Assembly: GCA_019695435.1 (NCBI GenBank)
Contig: JACTVF010000180.1
Location: 1 to 5,418, forward strand
Direction of reading: 5' to 3'
DNA from: Methanoregulaceae archaeon
GTDB lineage: Archaea; Halobacteriota; Methanomicrobia; Methanomicrobiales; Methanospirillaceae
DNA length: 5,418 nucleotides
The position numbers and the translations under genes were made by a program. Positions within the stretch are counted from its first letter, which is position 1, and every line of letters begins with the position of its first letter. The notes below the pieces were generated by a model, which was given only the letters and a program-made list of their open reading frames with translations, made no database searches and was not told the DNA's origin. This document shows positions 1 to 3,425 of the stretch, piece by piece.

Positions 1-78
1 GGCTATCTCAACAACGGGCTTCTCATTTGCCCATTGACGGATGATACGATGGATATCCCGATTCGTTAATTTGCTCAC
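1..78 (-). CDS. Probable transposase N-terminus (partial, cut by window edge)
   Basis: Reading the minus strand from a GTG at 78-76, 26 codons stay open to position 1. They encode a peptide containing LTNRDIHRIIRQWANE followed by KPVVEIA. This has the look of the first helices of a helix-turn-helix domain as found at the start of IS transposases and related integrases; that is family knowledge and the catalytic part is outside the window. The frame stays open upstream of the GTG without an ATG, and a TTG at 102-100 is an alternative start. No Shine-Dalgarno-like sequence precedes the GTG. A TATA-like stretch on the minus strand at 133-125 would place transcription start near 103, giving a short leader. 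It could instead be another HTH protein. The gene diverges from the synthetase gene. Confidence 0.5.
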   Translation of the reverse strand, partial: MSKLTNRDIHRIIRQWANEKPVVEIA

Positions 79-140
79 ATCGCTATTTAGGGATGTTGTC
101 AAATGATTTCGGGATACTACACTCAAAAATATACAGTCAA

Positions 141-412
141 AAAAATTTCAACTGCAAAAAGTTCCGCTTTTAAAAATTTCAGACCGAAGAGTTTGCTATC
201 CAAAAACTTTCAGGCCGGAAATAACAGGCCTCATAATCTTTTACAGGATCCGGGAGCCGGACGGATCGGTCATACAACAATCCGCGCAGTCAACAGGCCT
301 CCAACGTTACACTGCATGAAACCCCACATATTTTCCGGATTTTACTATGATTCGCCGGAAATTTCCGGGCCGGAAAACTTTCGTGCCAAAAAATTTTCCA
401 TTTGAAATTTTT
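141..412. repeat. Short direct and inverted AT-rich repeats
   Basis: The 10-mer AAAAATTTCA occurs at 141-150 and 172-181, a variant AAAAACTTTCA follows at 202-212, and the exact reverse complement TGAAATTTTT lies at 403-412. GGCCGGAAA words occur near 213-221 and 369-377. The arrangement suggests degenerate repeats or an element end. Because the sequence is AT-rich, chance is a real alternative. Confidence 0.3.
355..368. repeat. Perfect 14-bp palindrome
   Basis: CCGGAAATTTCCGG is perfectly self-complementary. A CCGGAAA word follows directly at 371-377 and another lies at 215-221. It could be a dimeric protein binding site, but no neighbouring gene identifies the binder. Confidence 0.4.
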
Positions 413-516
413 CATGCGCAAAATCATCGGGCCGTTTCAGACTTCCAGCGCAGGGACATGACAAACCATGCACCCATTCGTGAACACCTGCACCACTAGT
501 TTTTGTTCGGCGCGAT

Positions 517-528
517 CCGGTGCACCGG
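517..528. repeat. 12-bp palindrome CCGGTGCACCGG
   Basis: A perfect palindrome with the hexamer in both orientations at its centre. Within the hexamer cluster it is the most symmetrical site, as expected for a strong dimer-binding site if the cluster is an operator. Confidence 0.45.
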
Positions 529-611
529 TTTCAGGAATGCACACGAGACCCTCCCACGTGTCCGGCCAGCCCTTCCTGATTTTCTGCGGTGCACACGGTG
601 ACCTCAAGGGA

Positions 612-619
612 TTTTTATA
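612..619 (+). promoter_or_regulatory. TATA-like box, possible promoter of the synthetase gene
   Basis: TTTTTATA resembles the archaeal TATA consensus. Transcription would start near 640 and leave a leader of about 140 bases that includes both inverted repeats at 694-713 and 724-764. No clear BRE is visible upstream and a closer promoter cannot be excluded. Confidence 0.35.
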
Positions 620-693
620 CAGAGTTAACCCTGTTGCAGGATGGTGTACTGGTCCCTGCACCGGGCATTCAGGATACAAGTGGGGTGTAAAAA

Positions 694-713
694 TGCCTGT
701 TTCCCAACAGGCA
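694..713. repeat. Hairpin-forming inverted repeat, 8-bp stem and 4-base loop
   Basis: TGCCTGTT (694-701) and AACAGGCA (706-713) are perfect reverse complements around TCCC. It lies 65 bases before the synthetase ATG, either as an RNA hairpin in the leader or as a protein binding site. A related small palindrome, CCTGTTGCAGG, lies at 630-640. No T-run follows, so an intrinsic terminator is unlikely. Confidence 0.5.
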
Positions 714-723
714 ATAAATGTGT

Positions 724-764
724 GTGGTGCAGTAAAAGAACAAAACTATGATAAAGTGCACCAC
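724..764. repeat. Inverted repeat flanking the region just before the start codon
   Basis: GTGGTGCA (724-731) and TGCACCAC (757-764) are perfect 8-bp reverse complements separated by 25 bases, ending 14 bases before the synthetase ATG. The arms are extended copies of the clustered hexamer. As DNA it could hold two regulator dimers; as RNA it could form a stem enclosing 25 bases. This position suits autoregulation, which is inferred. Confidence 0.45.
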
Positions 765-778
765 CAAACAAATTGAGT

Positions 779-901
779 ATGGTGCGGTATTCTGTATCCA
801 TGGATGATACCTTAACGGACAATATCGACAAGATCTGCGAACAGCGGAAGATCTCGCGCTCCGACTGGATCGCGGAGGCCTGCACCGGGCATCTGACCAC
901 C
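779..901 (+). other. Ribbon-helix-helix domain segment of the fusion protein
   Basis: These codons encode a hydrophobic-alternating strand (RYSVSM), the DD helix cap, an amphipathic helix, a short turn with I-S-R-S, and a second helix DWIAEACTGHL. This is the order and spacing of CopG/Arc/MetJ-type RHH domains and of the N-terminal domain of E. coli PutA. RHH domains dimerise and insert the paired strand in the DNA major groove. The domain is in frame with the enzyme with no stop between them. Confidence 0.75.
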
Positions 902-2608
902 AATGCACCAACCCTCGCGTGCACACTCCCTGCACCCGGCGCAAACGGGCCCAACATGCAGGACTACGATGCGACGTACCAGGACTTCCATCTCGATGTC
1001 CCCGAGTACTTCAATTTCGGGTTTGACGTGATCGATGCCTGGGCAAAGAAAGACCGTAACAAGCTTGCGATGATCTGGACCAACCAGAAGGGTGAGGAGA
1101 AAAAGTTCACGTTCTGGGACCTGATGCGGCTCTCCAACCAGGTCGTGAACATGCTCATCAAGTACGGGGTCAACAAGGGAGACCGGGTCCTCATCATGCT
1201 GCCCCGGCTGCCGGAGTGGTGGATCGCAACCATCGCCCTTATCAAGCGCGGCGCAGTCTACTGCCCGGCCCCGACCATGCTCACACCGCACGACCTGAAA
1301 TACCGGATCAATGCCGCAGAGATCAAGATGGTGATCACCACGGAAGAGCAGGCCGACAAGATCGATTCCATCATCGGCGAGTGCCCCACCCTGACCTGCC
1401 GGTTTCTGGTTGACGGCAAACGCGAGCACTGGATAAGCTACCAGGTCGAACTTGATTACCCGGCGCCGGTCTCGGCAAAACTGGTCAACCTTCCCGGCAT
1501 GAAAAAGACCAAAGCCACCGACCCGATGGTGATCTTTTTTACTTCAGGAACCACCGGGGAAGCAAAGATGGTGATGCATAGCCAGAGCTACGCGCTCGGC
1601 CATATCACCACATCCCGGTTCTGGCACGATATCCACACAAACGATCTCCACTTCACGTTCTCGGACACCGGGTGGGCAAAGAGCGCATGGGGAAAACTGT
1701 ACGGGCCCTGGCTTGAGGGGGCAGCAATCTTTGTCTACGATATTAGGGGCCGGTTCAACGCAACCGAGCTCCTGCCGCTCATCGAGAGATACGGCATCAC
1801 GACCTTGTGCTGCCCGCCTACACTCTACCGGATGCTGATCCTTGCTGACCTCGACAAGTTTGATTTCACCGAGCTCCGACACTGCGTTAGTGCCGGCGAA
1901 CCGCTCAACCCCGAGGTGATCAAAGCATGGAAGGATGCGACCGGCCTGACCATCTACGAAGGGTACGGCCAGACCGAGACGGTGCTCTGCATCGGGACGT
2001 TCCCCTGCATGAAGGCACGGTTCGGGTCGATGGGCAAACCTGCGCCCGGCTGGGTGATCGAGCTCCACGATGAGAACGGGAAGCCGGTCGGCGTCCACGA
2101 AGAAGGCCGGATCGCGATCAAAGTCGAGCCAAAACCGGTCGGGATGTTTTTGGAGTACTTTGACAATCCTGAAGAGAACAAAAAATCGTTTGTAAACGGC
2201 TGGTATTACACCGGCGACAAAGCCTACAAGGACGAGGACGGGTATTATTGGTTCATCGGTCGCGATGACGACGTGATCAAGGCATCCGGCTACCGGATCG
2301 GGCCGTTCGAGGTGGAGAGTGCACTCATCGAGCACCCGGCCGTGCAGGAGGCGGCTGTTGTGGGTTCACCGGACGATATCCGGGGTATGGTCGTCAAGGC
2401 GTTTGTGATCTTAAAACCCGGTTTTGCCCCATCGGAGGCGCTGGTCAAGGATCTCCAGACTTATGTAAAGAAGGTCACAGCGCCGTATAAGTACCCGAGG
2501 TTAATTGAGTTTGTCGATTCCCTCCCCAAAACCATCTCCGGCAAGATCCGGAGGATCGATCTGCGGGAGCGGGAACTCAAACGGTATGCGAACGGGCAGA
2601 AGCGGTAA
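779..2608 (+). CDS. RHH DNA-binding domain fused to acyl-CoA synthetase (medium-chain type)
   Basis: This cytoplasmic adenylate-forming enzyme should convert a carboxylate, ATP and CoA to acyl-CoA, AMP and PPi. Residues 1-41 read as a ribbon-helix-helix domain: strand MVRYSVSMDD, helix TLTDNIDKICEQRK, turn and helix ISRSDWIAEACTGHL. A Pro/Ala-rich linker (about 42-59) leads to the synthetase, which alone would begin at Met60. Visible ANL-family motifs are the P-loop TSGTTGEAK (255-263), EGYGQTE (394-400), YYTGD (476-480), the hinge and A8 stretch GRDDDVIKASGYRIGPFEVE (494-513), and PKTISGK with the catalytic Lys589. The 609-residue length is a normal ~550-residue synthetase plus the extra domain. 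ATG 779 is preferred over the in-frame TTG 773 because the RHH pattern begins there. Neither ATG 779 nor ATG 956 has a clear Shine-Dalgarno. The sequence resembles methanoarchaeal medium-chain/2-methylbutyrate-type synthetases rather than classical acetyl-CoA synthetase; the substrate is not determined. The P-loop has Ala where Pro is usual. Confidence 0.9.
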   Translation: MVRYSVSMDDTLTDNIDKICEQRKISRSDWIAEACTGHLTTNAPTLACTLPAPGANGPNMQDYDATYQDFHLDVPEYFNFGFDVIDAWAKKDRNKLAMIWTNQKGEEKKFTFWDLMRLSNQVVNMLIKYGVNKGDRVLIMLPRLPEWWIATIALIKRGAVYCPAPTMLTPHDLKYRINAAEIKMVITTEEQADKIDSIIGECPTLTCRFLVDGKREHWISYQVELDYPAPVSAKLVNLPGMKKTKATDPMVIFFTSGTTGEAKMVMHSQSYALGHITTSRFWHDIHTNDLHFTFSDTGWAKSAWGKLYGPWLEGAAIFVYDIRGRFNATELLPLIERYGITTLCCPPTLYRMLILADLDKFDFTELRHCVSAGEPLNPEVIKAWKDATGLTIYEGYGQTETVLCIGTFPCMKARFGSMGKPAPGWVIELHDENGKPVGVHEEGRIAIKVEPKPVGMFLEYFDNPEENKKSFVNGWYYTGDKAYKDEDGYYWFIGRDDDVIKASGYRIGPFEVESALIEHPAVQEAAVVGSPDDIRGMVVKAFVILKPGFAPSEALVKDLQTYVKKVTAPYKYPRLIEFVDSLPKTISGKIRRIDLRERELKRYANGQKR

Positions 2609-2643
2609 CCACCGCCTCCCGTCACCGGTACATTTTCCCCTAC

Positions 2644-2653
2644 CTTTATTAAA
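2644..2653 (+). promoter_or_regulatory. TATA-like box ahead of the tRNA-Leu half-copy
   Basis: CTTTATTAAA is centred about 28 bases before the first tRNA-like copy at 2677, the usual archaeal tRNA promoter spacing. The intact tRNA at 2772 has no comparable box at this distance, only a weak AATATGGTAT at 2729-2738. The intact tRNA may therefore be transcribed from this promoter through the half-copy. Confidence 0.5.
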
Positions 2654-2676
2654 CCGTGAACGTAATCTATACAGGC

Positions 2677-2718
2677 GCGAGGGTAGCCAAGCCAGGTCAA
2701 CGGCGCCAGGTTCAGGGC
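2677..2718 (+). pseudogene. Truncated tRNA-Leu 5' half (pseudo-tRNA)
   Basis: The first 30 bases are identical to the intact tRNA-Leu starting at 2772, and the anticodon loop TTCAGGG followed by CC is also retained. The 5' anticodon stem reads CCAGG instead of CTGGG, two transitions that would not pair with CCCAG. After 2718 the similarity ends: there is no variable arm, T-arm or matching acceptor 3' strand before the intact gene. A remnant of duplication or of recombination at the anticodon loop fits best. A split or intron-containing tRNA was considered, but a complete 5' half already adjoins the only 3' half. Confidence 0.75.
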
Positions 2719-2771
2719 CGCACGACGGAATATGGTATCAGGTCACGATCGCGCAACACAACCAAAAACGG

Positions 2772-2856
2772 GCGAGGGTAGCCAAGCCAGGTCAACGGCG
2801 CTGGGTTCAGGGCCCAGTCTCGCAGGAGTTCTTGGGTTCGAATCCCATCCCTCGCA
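2772..2856 (+). tRNA. tRNA-Leu (anticodon CAG)
   Basis: An 85-base class II tRNA decoding CUG. The acceptor stem GCGAGGG (2772-2778) pairs with CCCTCGC (2849-2855), followed by discriminator A2856, typical for leucine. The D-stem is GCC/GGC with GG in the loop. The anticodon stem CTGGG/CCCAG encloses TTCAGGG with CAG at 2808-2810. A long variable arm (2818-2831) can form CTC/GAG. The T-loop is TTCGAAT. The outermost T-stem pair is a T-T mismatch (2832/2848). CCA is not encoded and would be added after transcription. The gene lies beside a pseudo-copy upstream and virus-like genes downstream. Confidence 0.95.
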
Positions 2857-2897
2857 TATTATTCGATGTGAAGTAACCGGGCTATCCCTTGGGAATA

Positions 2898-3425
2898 TCA
2901 TGTCATACAGAGATATAAAGGAGAAACCCAGTTCAGGGCGCCTATAGTATAGAAATACACAGTGTATTGGCCCGGGCCGTTCGTCAGCAGATTATTGAGC
3001 GTCCAGAGTGGCGAGAAATAAATGCAGCCCGGGTTGTTCATACAGAGATTATGGTGCGAGCCCACAATCACCTCTACCGTGAACTGACCACTGGTCCCGG
3101 TGATCGGCGGATACCAAGCCTCAGAGGATCCACTAATGGCGACGTTCTTCACTCCATCCCATATGAACGTATACGGGAAGCTCGGAATGCGATTGCAGGA
3201 TGTGGCCACAAGAGCGACTGGCAGACTGCCCGGCACGTCCACCAGAGTCACAGCGCCCCCAACTACAGGGGTATTGGCCTTGACGAAAACCGGGAGCTCC
3301 CCGGGGGTTTCATGCAGAGTGCCAGCCTGACCTATGAGAGGAGCTGATGCCTTAACGAATATCCAGCCTCCTTTGCCGTCATCTAAGATGATCCCTTTAT
3401 CCCCGATCTGAGGGGCGTAGCTCAT
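2898..3425 (-). CDS. Virus-tail-associated repeat protein (175 aa), unrecognised family
   Basis: The ATG (3425-3423) overlaps the TGA of the upstream gene by four bases (ATGA), and AGGTG at 3435-3431 sits five bases before the ATG, so this is a confident, translationally coupled gene. I do not recognise the family. Residues 22-45 and 46-69 are two 24-residue repeats (FVKA-x2-P-x2-G-x-A-x-TL-x3-PG-x-LP), followed by a partial third copy. The rest is rich in Gly, Ser, Thr, Pro and aromatic residues with alternating hydrophobics, suggesting beta structure. There is no signal peptide or membrane segment. By context it may be a tail fibre, baseplate or similar structural protein. It ends 41 bases beyond the convergent tRNA-Leu. 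Confidence 0.75.
   Translation of the reverse strand: MSYAPQIGDKGIILDDGKGGWIFVKASAPLIGQAGTLHETPGELPVFVKANTPVVGGAVTLVDVPGSLPVALVATSCNRIPSFPYTFIWDGVKNVAISGSSEAWYPPITGTSGQFTVEVIVGSHHNLCMNNPGCIYFSPLWTLNNLLTNGPGQYTVYFYTIGALNWVSPLYLCMT
3219..3362 (-). repeat. Two 72-bp (24-residue) coding repeats
   Basis: Positions 3362-3291 and 3290-3219 encode tandem copies matching at FVKA, P, G, A, TL, PG and LP. The DNA copies have diverged, so the protein pattern is under selection or the duplication is old. A beginning of a third copy (VALVAT) follows. Confidence 0.65.

Larger units (their letters stand above)
79..778. other. Intergenic region without a convincing gene
   Basis: About 700 bases separate the divergent partial transposase and the synthetase. 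Positions 100-420 are AT-rich, with recurring AAAAATTTC and CCGGAAA words, and may include the end of the insertion sequence. Positions 430-778 are richer in GC and hold the TGCACC/GGTGCA cluster, inverted repeats at 517-528, 694-713 and 724-764, and a TATA-like box near 612-619. Open frames exist on both strands (468-776 plus, 437-679 minus), but they overlap one another, lack good ribosome binding sites and show no recognisable domain, so they are not annotated as genes. Confidence 0.6.
469..936. promoter_or_regulatory. Cluster of TGCACC/GGTGCA hexamers, candidate operator array
   Basis: The hexamer TGCACC or its complement GGTGCA starts at 469, 489, 519 and 521 (overlapping in one palindrome), 588, 657, 726, 757, 881, 904 and 931. 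That is eleven hexamers at ten loci in 468 bp, against about 0.23 expected for equal base frequencies. By eye only two more occur in the remaining ~4.9 kb (about 4109 and 5014). The cluster covers the upstream region and the part of the gene encoding the RHH domain and linker. RHH proteins bind short repeated sites, so an operator role for the neighbouring RHH fusion is plausible but inferred. The last three sites are inside coding sequence and could reflect Cys-Thr or Ala-Pro codons. Confidence 0.45.

Noticed and set aside
103..405. 100-codon plus-strand open frame in the AT-rich block
   Set aside because: Low-complexity Lys/Asn/Ser/Phe-rich translation driven by AT-rich repeats, with no domain or ribosome binding site.
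437..679. 80-codon minus-strand open frame with CMVCH, like a haem-binding CxxCH
   Set aside because: A single motif can arise by chance. There is no signal peptide, no ribosome binding site, and it overlaps the plus-strand frame.
468..776. 102-codon plus-strand open frame ending two bases before the synthetase ATG
   Set aside because: It has no strong ribosome binding site or recognisable domain, it overlaps an opposite-strand open frame, and it contains the repeat cluster and inverted repeats. Its position is suggestive of an operon, but that is not enough to call a gene.
1544..2335. 263-codon minus-strand open frame inside the synthetase gene
   Set aside because: Shadow of the GC-rich coding strand; the plus-strand protein carries all family motifs.
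2677..2856. One split or intron-containing tRNA using the 5' half at 2677 and the 3' half at 2813
   Set aside because: A complete, better pairing 5' half (CTGGG with CCCAG) directly adjoins the 3' half, while the first copy (CCAGG) mismatches it at two positions.
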